From positions 1 through 10,052 of the forward strand of contig JBOGXB010000070.1 of NCBI GenBank assembly GCA_050694215.1: a DNA stretch of 10,052 bases. Direction: 5' to 3'. The notes beneath the pieces were generated by a model. The model saw only the letters and a list, made by a program, of their open reading frames with translations, was not told the DNA's origin and searched no databases. Below, in pieces: positions 1-5,890 of this stretch (positions are counted from its first letter, which is position 1; every line of letters starts with the position of its first letter). A program made the position numbers and the translations under genes. This DNA comes from JBOGXB01 sp050694215 (GTDB lineage Bacteria; Actinomycetota; CADDZG01; WHSQ01).

Positions 1-1935
1 CGAATAGTTGAGCTCGCGGCCGCCCAGCTTCCCCATCCCGATCACGGCGAAGGAGACCGGGGGGGACTCGAGGGCGGCCTCCAGGCAGCCGTCGGCAAGG
101 GCCGCGAGTGCCTCCCCCACCGACGAGACATCGACACGACCCGCCAGGTCCGCGAGCGCGACGCGCAACAGCTCTCTTCGCTTGAAACGCCTGAGGCCGT
201 CGAGACGGCGCTCCGGCTCGCGCCACCCCAGCGACGCGACCGCCTCGTGAACGAGCCGAGAACGTTCCTTCGGCTCCTGCGGGCCGCTCGGATCAGCGAT
301 CGTCTGCAGTTCCTCGGGTACGTGCCCGAGCACCTCCCCGAGGAAACGACCGCTGCCGAGCACCTTCGCGAGGAACTCGATCCCGGGGGGGTTGTCTCGG
401 AGCGCGCCCAGAATGTCGATCCGGCCTGCGAGCGCCTCGCCGAGACGCAGGAACGAAAGGAGCCCCTCGTCGGGAAGAGGAGTCGACTGGAGGAACCTCA
501 GCATCGCGGGAGTCAGGACGCGCAACAACTTCGCCCGCCGAGAGGTACCGGCCACCAGTCCTTCGAGCGTCCGGGCAGCGCGCTCGACGTCCCGGAAGCC
601 GAGGACCGCGAGCCTCTCCTTCAACGCCTCGCTCGACATGCGCGCCGCACCCGCATCCGCCAGCGACTCCACCATCGGGCGATAGAAGAGCTTCTCGAAC
701 CGTCCTCTGACATCTGCGAGAACGGCCGCGTGTCTCTGCTGGAACCTCTCCGCGGCAGACGACCCCGGCGAGTCGCGGAACCCCAGCGAGCGCGCCAGCC
801 GCGCCCTGCCGTCGTCGTCGGACGGCAGCACGTGGACGCGGCGCTCCTGCCAGAGCTGGAGGCGGTGCTCGACGGTTCGAAGCCACCGGTACGCGACGCC
901 GAGGCCGGCACCGTCCTCCTCGGCCACGTACCCTCCATCCACGAGTGCCCTCAAGGCGTCGAGCGTGGCCGCGGCGCGGACCGCTGGGTCGCTGCCTCCG
1001 TGCACGAGCTGCAGAAGTTGCACGGAGAACTCGATATCGCGGATGCCTCCCGGCCCGAGCTTCACATCGTCGATTCCCGACGCCTTGCTCTTGCGCGCCA
1101 CGCGCGCTGCGTTTTCCTCCACGCGCCTCTTCATCGCCCGGATGCTTGCGATGTGCTCTGAGGTGATCTCTTGTGGGTAGACGAACGCTCGGGTCTCCTC
1201 TACGAGTTGGTCACCCACGGCCGCGTTGCCCGCGATGGCGCGCGCCTTGATCAGGGCTTGGTACTCCCACGGCTGTGCCCACCTTCGGTAGTACTCGAGG
1301 TAGCCGTCGAGCGATCGGACCAACGCTCCCGCGCGTCCCTCCGGTCGCAACGCCGCGTCGATCTGATAAGCGCGCCCTTCGGCAGAGTGCTCGCCGAGCG
1401 TTCGCAGCAGGCCTTCGGCGGCGCGGGTCGCCTCCGTGAGATCTCCCTCGACCACGAACATGACGTCGATATCGGACACGTAGTTCAGCTCCCGGCCGCC
1501 GAGCTTGCCCATCCCGATCACGGCAAGGGCCTCCGGGGCACGGAGGTCTTCGAGCGTCACCTGGACGCACGCGGCGGCGAGGTCGGAGAGCGCGCGCGTC
1601 ACGGTCTCGAGCTGGTCATCGCCGGAAAGGTCACGCTGGGCGATCCGGAGTAGCTCGAGCCGCCTGGCGCGCCGCAGCGCAGGGATCCCCCCCTCGCCAC
1701 GAGCCGCGCGCAGAACGTCGAGATACCCCCGGGGGCCGAGGAGGGGGCCCTCCTGCTCCAGGACCGCCCGCGCCCGCTCGTCGTGCTCGAGCAGCTCGGA
1801 CAGGCTGCGGCTGGCCGCGGCCACGGCGGGAGGAGTCCGTTTTGGCTGGTCAGGGTCCACTTGGGGGGAGACTAGCGCGCCCCTACGCCGCCGCTCGGTC
1901 ACTCTGCGTGGGCCCATCTTTTGTAAGCGGGCCAC
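1..1935 (-). CDS. glnE: GlnE, bifunctional glutamine synthetase adenylyltransferase/adenylyl-removing enzyme (partial, C-terminus off the left edge)
   Basis: GlnE attaches AMP to, and removes it from, a tyrosine of glutamine synthetase in response to PII and glutamine. The reading frame stays open on the minus strand to base 1, giving about 645 residues of a family usually near 950-1000. The first nucleotidyltransferase motif is GMGKLGGRELNYVSDIDVMF (K144, with the D155-x-D157 metal pair), which in the family belongs to the N-terminal adenylyl-removing half. The helical linker follows, including KLGPGGIRDIEFSVQ-type sequence. The second motif, AVIGMGKLGGRELNYS, starts the adenylylating half at about residue 630 and is cut before its own D-x-D. 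The start is uncertain: GTG at 1935 has GAGGGG eight bases upstream, whereas ATG at 1917 and GTG at 1902 or 1860 lack a clear ribosome binding site. In Mycobacterium tuberculosis glnE directly follows glnA2; here a divergent peptidase gene lies between them, so glnE needs its own promoter. Confidence 0.95.
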   Translation of the reverse strand, partial: MARLQKMGPRRVTERRRRGALVSPQVDPDQPKRTPPAVAAASRSLSELLEHDERARAVLEQEGPLLGPRGYLDVLRAARGEGGIPALRRARRLELLRIAQRDLSGDDQLETVTRALSDLAAACVQVTLEDLRAPEALAVIGMGKLGGRELNYVSDIDVMFVVEGDLTEATRAAEGLLRTLGEHSAEGRAYQIDAALRPEGRAGALVRSLDGYLEYYRRWAQPWEYQALIKARAIAGNAAVGDQLVEETRAFVYPQEITSEHIASIRAMKRRVEENAARVARKSKASGIDDVKLGPGGIRDIEFSVQLLQLVHGGSDPAVRAAATLDALRALVDGGYVAEEDGAGLGVAYRWLRTVEHRLQLWQERRVHVLPSDDDGRARLARSLGFRDSPGSSAAERFQQRHAAVLADVRGRFEKLFYRPMVESLADAGAARMSSEALKERLAVLGFRDVERAARTLEGLVAGTSRRAKLLRVLTPAMLRFLQSTPLPDEGLLSFLRLGEALAGRIDILGALRDNPPGIEFLAKVLGSGRFLGEVLGHVPEELQTIADPSGPQEPKERSRLVHEAVASLGWREPERRLDGLRRFKRRELLRVALADLAGRVDVSSVGEALAALADGCLEAALESPPVSFAVIGMGKLGGRELNYS

Positions 1936-2006
1936 AAGAACTACCCCTCGTTTCCTGTCCCTCCGGCCTCCATTCTTGGCGTGAAAGGCCGATAACTTCG
2001 CGGACT

Positions 2007-2029
2007 CGTGCGCCCCGGGAGGGCGCACG
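2007..2029. promoter_or_regulatory. Perfect 9-bp inverted repeat between glnE and the NlpC/P60 gene
   Basis: CGTGCGCCC at 2007-2015 and GGGCGCACG at 2021-2029 form a perfect stem with a five-base loop (CGGGA). No T-tract follows on either strand, so it does not look like an intrinsic terminator. It lies about 70 bases upstream of the likely glnE start and 190 bases upstream of the peptidase gene, so it could be an operator or part of a structured leader for either transcript. The function is unknown. Confidence 0.4.
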
Positions 2030-2207
2030 GTCGCGAGAGCGCCCGTAGGAGGCGCCCGCTCCGCCAGCGGCTCGGCGGTCCCTCGCGGAGGAGGACCGGG
2101 ACCGGGAGCTCGTCCATTGAGCGAGAGCCGGACGTTAGAGGACCGATGGGGCCTGGCTGGGAGATCGCCCCGCGCACGACGGTTGCGCCGACTCGGATCC
2201 TCACGAT

Positions 2208-2219
2208 GGGGAGGTGGGA
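2208..2219 (+). promoter_or_regulatory. Ribosome binding site of the NlpC/P60 gene
   Basis: GGGGAGG at 2208-2214, five bases before ATG 2220, is a strong Shine-Dalgarno sequence. It selects ATG 2220 over the GTG at 2214, which lies inside it. Confidence 0.75.
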
Positions 2220-2741
2220 ATGAGCGGTAGCCACAACCGCAGTTCGCCCTCGAAGTACCTCGCCGGCGTCATCGCCGGCGTCATCGCCTTCACAATTCTC
2301 GGGAGCTCCGCCGAGGCGCACGTTCTCGGGAAGTTCAGACGGGAACGGCGCCACATCAAAGACCGCGCTCTGTCGCAGCGAGGCGCTCCTTACCGCTCCG
2401 GCGGAAGCTCCCCCCATGGGTTCGATTGCTCCGGGTTCACGATGTGGACCTTCGACGATCACGGCGCCTCCCTTCCCCACTCGTCGATGGACCAGTGGCA
2501 ACGCGGGAGCCGTCGCGCCTACGACCGGATCTGGAGGCGTCGCAGGCTCAAGATCGGAGATCTCGTCTTCCACAAGACGACCAGCGCGCGCGTCGGTCAC
2601 GTGGGCATCTTCATCGGACACGGGAAGTTCATCTCCTCGACTTCGTCTGCAGGAGTGCGCGTGCGTTCGCTCTGGGACCGCTCCTATTGGGGGCCGCGCT
2701 GGGTCGGCGGCGTTCGCGTGCCCGCGGCGCAACGGAACTGA
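2220..2741 (+). CDS. Secreted single-domain NlpC/P60 peptidase
   Basis: This is a predicted cell-wall hydrolase of the NlpC/P60 cysteine peptidase family, which usually cuts D-Glu-diaminopimelate bonds in peptidoglycan stem peptides. The product is 173 residues. The start at ATG 2220 is supported by GGGGAGG ending five bases upstream. Residues 1-33 form a signal peptide: a polar N-terminus, a hydrophobic stretch at 14-30 (LAGVIAGVIAFTILGSS) and a likely cut after AEA at 33. The peptidase domain follows with the nucleophile in GFDCSGF (C70), a GDLVF strand at 113-117, and the second catalytic residue in GHVGIFIG (H127). Where Spr-type enzymes have a third His (the H of FVHAS), this protein has FISS (S139-S140). 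There is no SH3, LysM or coiled-coil targeting domain. It runs opposite to glnA2 and glnE, separating them, and its stop lies only five bases from the glnA2 stop, with no terminator between. Confidence 0.88.
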   Translation: MSGSHNRSSPSKYLAGVIAGVIAFTILGSSAEAHVLGKFRRERRHIKDRALSQRGAPYRSGGSSPHGFDCSGFTMWTFDDHGASLPHSSMDQWQRGSRRAYDRIWRRRRLKIGDLVFHKTTSARVGHVGIFIGHGKFISSTSSAGVRVRSLWDRSYWGPRWVGGVRVPAAQRN

Positions 2742-2746
2742 CAGCG

Positions 2747-4087
2747 CTATAGGACGGGGAGGTAACGCTCGAGCTCGTAGGGCGACACGTAAGACTTGTA
2801 GTCGTCCCACTCTGCGCGCTTGTTGCGCAACAGGTACTCGAATACCTGCTCGCCGAGCGTGTCCGCAACGAGATCCGACGATTCCATCTCTCTCAGAGCC
2901 TCGTAGAGATCGTCCGGCAGGCGATTGATTCCGCGCGCGCGCCGTTCGGCCTCGGTCATCTCGTAGATGTTGTCGGTGGCCTCGGGGGGGAGCTGGTAGC
3001 CCTCGTCGATGCCCTTGAGACCGGCGGCGAGCATCACCGAGAAAGCTAGGTACGGGTTGCACGCGGGGTCTGGAGAGCGCAACTCTATCCTCGTCGACTG
3101 TTCCTTTCGAGGCTTGTACATCGGGACGCGTATTAGCGCGCTGCGGTTGTGGCGACCCCAGCAGACGTAGACGGGGGCCTCGGTGATCGGATAGCCCTTG
3201 TCCGTCGTGAGCCGCTTGTAGGAGTTCACCCACTGGTTCGTTACGGCGGTGATCTCACGGGCATGGGTGATCACTCCGGCGATGAACGCCTTCGCGACCT
3301 TCGATAGGTGGTATTCGTCGGACGAGTCGTGGAACGCGTTCTGGTCTCCCTCGAACAGCGAGATGTGCGTGTGCATCCCCGAACCCGGCCCCTCGGTAGC
3401 CGGCTTCGGCATGAAGGTGGCGTACATGCCACGCTTCGCCGCCATCTCCTTGACCACGAGCCGGTACGTCATCACCGAGTCGGCCATGGTCAGCGCGTCC
3501 GCGTGCCTCAGGTCGATCTCGTGCTGGGAGGGCGCGACCTCGTGGTGGGAGAACTCCACGGGGATGCCCATCTGCTCGAGCACGCTGATCGTGTCGCGCC
3601 GCAGCTCCTGAGTCACGTCCAGGGGAGTGAGGTCGAAGTAGCCTCCCGCGTCGATCGGCGACGGGTCGTCTGGGCTCTTGAACAGGAAGTACTCCATCTC
3701 GGGATGCACGTAGAAGGTGAAGCCACGCTCCGCGGCGCGATCCAGGTTGCGACGAAGGACGTAACGCGGGTCTCCCCAGAAGGGGCGGCCGTCCGGGGTG
3801 TAGATGTCGCAGAACATCCTGGCGACGCCCCACGCATCCGCATCCGACGGCATGATCTGAAACGTCGAGGCGTCGGGGCGGGCGAGCATGTCCGACTCCT
3901 GGACGCGGGCGAACCCCTCGATCGCAGAGCCGTCGAAGCCGATGCCCTCGGCAAACGCCTGCTCCAGTTCCTCCGACGTGACCGCGAACGACTTCAAGAA
4001 CCCCAAGACATCGGTGAACCACAGCCACACGAGCCGGATGCCCCGCTCCTCGACGGTGCGCAGCACGTAGTCCTGTTGCCGTTCCAT
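2747..4087 (-). CDS. glnA2: GlnA2-type glutamine synthetase (type I, or gamma-glutamylpolyamine synthetase relative)
   Basis: Glutamine synthetase family type I, 446 residues, the same length as Mycobacterium tuberculosis GlnA2 and matching it from the first residues. It joins ammonia, or in Streptomyces GlnA2 relatives a polyamine, to glutamate using ATP. Visible motifs are GFDGSAIEGF (D52 latch), the metal and substrate segment HPEMEYFLF (129-136), EFSHHEVAPSQHEIDLR (178-194), GSGMHTHISLFEGD (235-248), NQWVNSYKRL (284-293), the flap glutamate in TEAP (E303) and RIELRSPDPACNPYLAF (333-349). Two oddities stand out. The flap between KRL and EAP is nine residues (TTDKGYPIT) instead of the usual four (VPGY). 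Y375 in DNIYEMTEAE occupies the position that is adenylylated in beta-type enzymes, where the M. tuberculosis GlnA2 has Trp; alpha-type enzymes also keep a Tyr without being modified. The ribosome binding site is weak (TAGG). A GlnR-type box lies upstream and glnE downstream on the same strand, beyond the inserted peptidase gene. Substrate choice cannot be settled from sequence. Confidence 0.95.
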   Translation of the reverse strand: MERQQDYVLRTVEERGIRLVWLWFTDVLGFLKSFAVTSEELEQAFAEGIGFDGSAIEGFARVQESDMLARPDASTFQIMPSDADAWGVARMFCDIYTPDGRPFWGDPRYVLRRNLDRAAERGFTFYVHPEMEYFLFKSPDDPSPIDAGGYFDLTPLDVTQELRRDTISVLEQMGIPVEFSHHEVAPSQHEIDLRHADALTMADSVMTYRLVVKEMAAKRGMYATFMPKPATEGPGSGMHTHISLFEGDQNAFHDSSDEYHLSKVAKAFIAGVITHAREITAVTNQWVNSYKRLTTDKGYPITEAPVYVCWGRHNRSALIRVPMYKPRKEQSTRIELRSPDPACNPYLAFSVMLAAGLKGIDEGYQLPPEATDNIYEMTEAERRARGINRLPDDLYEALREMESSDLVADTLGEQVFEYLLRNKRAEWDDYKSYVSPYELERYLPVL

Positions 4088-4110
4088 CGATTTGAGCCTA
4101 CGCCCGACAC

Positions 4111-4126
4111 GTTTCGGGAGCGTTAC
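4111..4126 (-). promoter_or_regulatory. GlnR-type binding box upstream of glnA2
   Basis: Read on the minus strand, 4126 to 4111 is GTAAC-GCTCCC-GAAAC, an exact fit to one GTnAC-n6-GAAAC unit of the GlnR consensus known from Streptomyces and mycobacteria. It ends 24 bases upstream of the glnA2 ATG. The neighbouring 22-base-phased positions do not match well, so only one full unit is present rather than the usual pair. A glnR-like gene lies in this window at 9356-10045. With nine fixed bases, roughly 0.08 exact hits would be expected by chance over both strands of this window, and far fewer in this one promoter. Confidence 0.65.
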
Positions 4127-4488
4127 AGCGGGCTACGCGACCATGACCTGCCGTGACGGATTCAGAGACACCGCGGTTGGTTGCTTGAGCTTGGGACGAG
4201 ACCCGAGTGAGGTGAGCAGCGCTTCCGGCTAATGCTCGACCACCGGCGTGAGCACGGATTCGGATGGCGCTCGGTACGAACAAGGATTCGGGTGCTTGGC
4301 TGGGGATGCGCCGGGCTCAACCACGTTACTCCCGACGACCGTCGAGCTCGGTGGCAACGACGTCGGGATCGGGGAAACCGCCCTAAAGTCGTTGCTCCAT
4401 GTCATGGCGGTCTGCGATGCACCTGGTACTCGGGCATGGACGTCGACGTAAGGTGTGTGGGCGCTACGTCGCTGAAGAGAGGGACCGC
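4127..4488. other. Intergenic region between glnA2 and the sulfotransferase gene
   Basis: About 360 bases between divergent genes. It should hold the glnA2 promoter (leftward) and the sulfotransferase promoter (rightward), but no clear -35/-10 pair stands out. A weak partial GlnR-like sequence, GTCAC-n6-TCATG, occurs on the minus strand at 4157-4142 but is not phased with the good box. Three copies of GGATTC occur near 4158, 4257 and 4283. Open frames here (4232-4576, 4248-4451) show no recognisable protein family. I found no tRNA fold, riboswitch or transposon end. Confidence 0.5.
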
Positions 4489-5514
4489 ATGTCCCAGCTC
4501 GTGTTGCACGCCGGCGCCCACAAGACCGGCACGACAGCCATCCAAGCCGTGCTCAGCGACCATCGGGAGGAACTGAGCGAGTGCGGCCTCTACTACCCGG
4601 ACTCCAAGCCGTTTCTGGGGGGCAGCCACCAGGCCCACCACGAGTTGGCTCACGCGCTGAGCGGTGTAGACAGCGACGCCGTGGCTGCCGCCTTACAGTT
4701 TCTCGAGTACATCGCTTCGGAAGCGCGAGCCGACCAGACGGTGCTATTGAGCGCCGAGGCGTTCTACCGTCACCTCGCCGGCGTCGACGGCTGGATCCAC
4801 AACAACTACTGGCTGCTACGGCGCCGCTATCTGCGGGACGTAGCAAAGGCCCTGGCCGGCTTCGAGGTGCGTGTTCTTCTGGTCCTGCGCCGCCCGGATG
4901 AGTTCGCCGAGTCGCTCTACAAGGAGGCGATCACGAGGGACTTTTACTGGGGCCCGTTCGAGCGTTTCATCGACGATTGGCCGATGGTGTTTGATTACAA
5001 CGGTCAGGTGGAAGCGTTCAGGGCGGCATTCGGCGAGGTGGCCGTGCGTTCCTACCACGAGGGGCCGGTCGTGGAGACGTTCTTTGACGCCGTTGGGGTC
5101 GCTATGCCGGAAGGTGTCGGCGAGGTGTGGAAGCGCCGCTCGCCGGATACCCGGCTCATCGTGTGGATGGCTGACAGCGACCCAAAAGACCGCAAGCGTC
5201 AGCGTGAGTTCGTGTTGTCATCGGAGGCGCAGGAACTCTTCGACGGCACCAGCCGGATGAGCCTTTGGTCGTCGGCGTCACAGCGCAACGAGTTCCTGGC
5301 ACAGTTCGGTGGCGAATTCGGTACCGGGTTCTTTCCGTCACCGCCCCCCTGGATCGGGGAGCTCGCCGCTCTCTCCGAAACCGACCGTGCACGGATCGAC
5401 CGAGCCTATGCGGATTGGTGTGGACCTCCATGGGAACGAATGCCTCGTCGTCGCCGACGTCTTTTCATCAAAATCGCGAGGAAATTTTGGTTCTCCTCAC
5501 CTTTCCGTGGGTAA
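4489..5514 (+). CDS. Sulfotransferase-like protein with a basic C-terminal tail
   Basis: The 341-residue product resembles bacterial sulfotransferases that move sulfate from PAPS to a glycan or small-molecule hydroxyl. The N-terminus LVLHAGAHKTGTTAIQ holds the 5'-phosphosulfate loop (KTGTT, residues 12-16). VLLVLRRPDEFAESLY (129-144) fits the 3'-phosphate-binding motif with R134/R135 and S142. LLSAEAF (86-92) matches the Ser-Glu segment common in this family. ATG 4489 is chosen because the fold begins at once and AGAGG sits about seven bases upstream; a frame-extended start at 4399 would add 30 residues with no family resemblance. There is no signal peptide or membrane span, so it is probably cytoplasmic. 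The tail RRRRRLFIKIARKFWF (320-335) is basic, amphipathic and aromatic, suggesting membrane-surface contact. The acceptor is unknown. The next gene on the same strand is the PhyH-bicupin, 286 bases or more away, so a shared transcript is possible but not tight. Confidence 0.72.
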   Translation: MSQLVLHAGAHKTGTTAIQAVLSDHREELSECGLYYPDSKPFLGGSHQAHHELAHALSGVDSDAVAAALQFLEYIASEARADQTVLLSAEAFYRHLAGVDGWIHNNYWLLRRRYLRDVAKALAGFEVRVLLVLRRPDEFAESLYKEAITRDFYWGPFERFIDDWPMVFDYNGQVEAFRAAFGEVAVRSYHEGPVVETFFDAVGVAMPEGVGEVWKRRSPDTRLIVWMADSDPKDRKRQREFVLSSEAQELFDGTSRMSLWSSASQRNEFLAQFGGEFGTGFFPSPPPWIGELAALSETDRARIDRAYADWCGPPWERMPRRRRRLFIKIARKFWFSSPFRG

Positions 5515-5544
5515 CTGAACGCTGATTCCCCAACCGCAGCCGTG

Positions 5545-5586
5545 GATCATCGAGATCTCGCTTGGATCACGACCACGATGATCGTG
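5545..5586. repeat. Nested palindromes downstream of the sulfotransferase gene
   Basis: GATCATCG (5545-5552) is the inverse of CGATGATC (5576-5583). Inside the loop is the perfect 10-base palindrome CGAGATCTCG (5551-5560). The right arm is itself in CACGAT-G-ATCGTG (5574-5586). It starts 31 bases after the sulfotransferase stop. No T-tract follows, so it may be a factor-dependent terminator region or protein-binding sites rather than an intrinsic terminator. Confidence 0.4.
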
Positions 5587-5671
5587 TACGAGCACTGCTG
5601 ATGGCAAGCGACGGCTGGTTCGAACGAAGCACCGCCCACGTAGGTCAGAGGCATTTCTCGACCGAGCGGCG

Positions 5672-5699
5672 TACGCGTAAGCTAGTGCGTGGGGCACTA
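5672..5699. promoter_or_regulatory. Adjacent palindromes upstream of the PhyH-bicupin gene
   Basis: TACGCGTA (5672-5679) is a perfect 8-base palindrome. Three bases later comes TAGTGC-GTGGG-GCACTA (5683-5699), a perfect 6-base inverted repeat with a five-base loop. They lie about 100 bases upstream of the probable start of the PhyH-bicupin gene, a position suited to an operator. No regulator gene is adjacent and the function is inferred only from position. Confidence 0.35.
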
Positions 5700-5790
5700 A
5701 TGCAAAGTCTCCGACGGCGAAGCGAAGTAAGGGTTTCGAAGCGGCCGCCAACTCGCATCTAGACGGAGTGGTCTGACCGACGGCTCGGAG

Positions 5791-5803
5791 AGGAGGTTCC
5801 ACG
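5791..5803 (+). promoter_or_regulatory. Perfect Shine-Dalgarno followed by in-frame ACG, probable true start of the PhyH-bicupin gene
   Basis: AGGAGG at 5791-5796 is followed after four bases (TTCC) by ACG at 5801-5803, in frame with the PhyH-bicupin gene. The frame is open from after the TGA at 5774-5776 and contains no ATG, GTG or TTG until GTG 5891. The stretch between encodes RFQYERFADLGYAGP (5846-5890), which looks like the conserved first helix of PhyH proteins. Either ACG is used as a start codon or an original ATG has changed to ACG by mutation or sequence error. Confidence 0.6.
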
Positions 5804-5890
5804 AAGGAGTCACCTTTACCCACTGGTGGATCCGTCGAACCGGGACGATTCCAGTACGAGCGATTCGCCGACCTAGGCTACGCAGGCCCC

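Larger units (their letters stand above)
1936..2219. other. Divergent intergenic region between glnE and the NlpC/P60 gene
   Basis: This spacer must hold the outward promoters for glnE (minus) and the peptidase gene (plus), but I could not pick convincing -35/-10 pairs. It contains the 9-bp hairpin at 2007-2029, a GC-rich stretch with further short complementary segments around 2055-2095, and a tandem GACCGG near 2095-2107. An open frame at 2008-2223 ends in an ATGA overlap with the peptidase start. Its Arg/Pro/Gly-rich composition resembles translated GC-rich spacer, so it is not called a gene. The long glnE leader frame also stays open without stops, as often happens by chance in GC-rich DNA. 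Confidence 0.5.

Noticed and set aside
247..1161. 304-residue open frame on the plus strand
   Set aside because: It is antisense to glnE, whose conserved motifs fix the minus frame; the translation is rich in Arg, Glu and Pro and shows no family motif. Long antisense frames are common in GC-rich genes.
1950..1954. GAAAC half-site upstream of glnE as a second GlnR box
   Set aside because: The five bases at the required n6 spacing (CGGAG) do not match GTnAC, so only a half-site is present.
1936..2219. ydaO-type c-di-AMP riboswitch before the NlpC/P60 gene
   Set aside because: The gene type is a common target, but the conserved segments expected of that riboswitch (GGGGGACCCA-like and GGGUGAAUC-like) are not present.
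2008..2223. 71-residue frame ending in an ATGA overlap with the NlpC/P60 start
   Set aside because: The overlap suggests translational coupling, but the translation is low-complexity Arg/Pro/Gly with no ribosome binding site I can support, and it includes the hairpin. Left as spacer.
1941..3233. 430-residue open frame on the minus strand
   Set aside because: It runs out of frame through glnA2, then antisense through the NlpC/P60 gene, both of which have clear motifs in other frames. No domain is recognisable in it.
3308..4156. 282-residue open frame on the plus strand
   Set aside because: It is antisense to glnA2, has no recognisable motif, and the glnA2 frame is certain.
4322..4338. GTTAC-n6-CGACC upstream of the sulfotransferase gene as a GlnR box
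   Set aside because: The second half fails the GAAAC consensus at more than one position and no second unit is phased with it.
5612..5635. tRNA-like T-loop sequence (GGTTCGAAC)
   Set aside because: The flanking five bases do not pair as a T stem and no acceptor, D or anticodon arm could be drawn.
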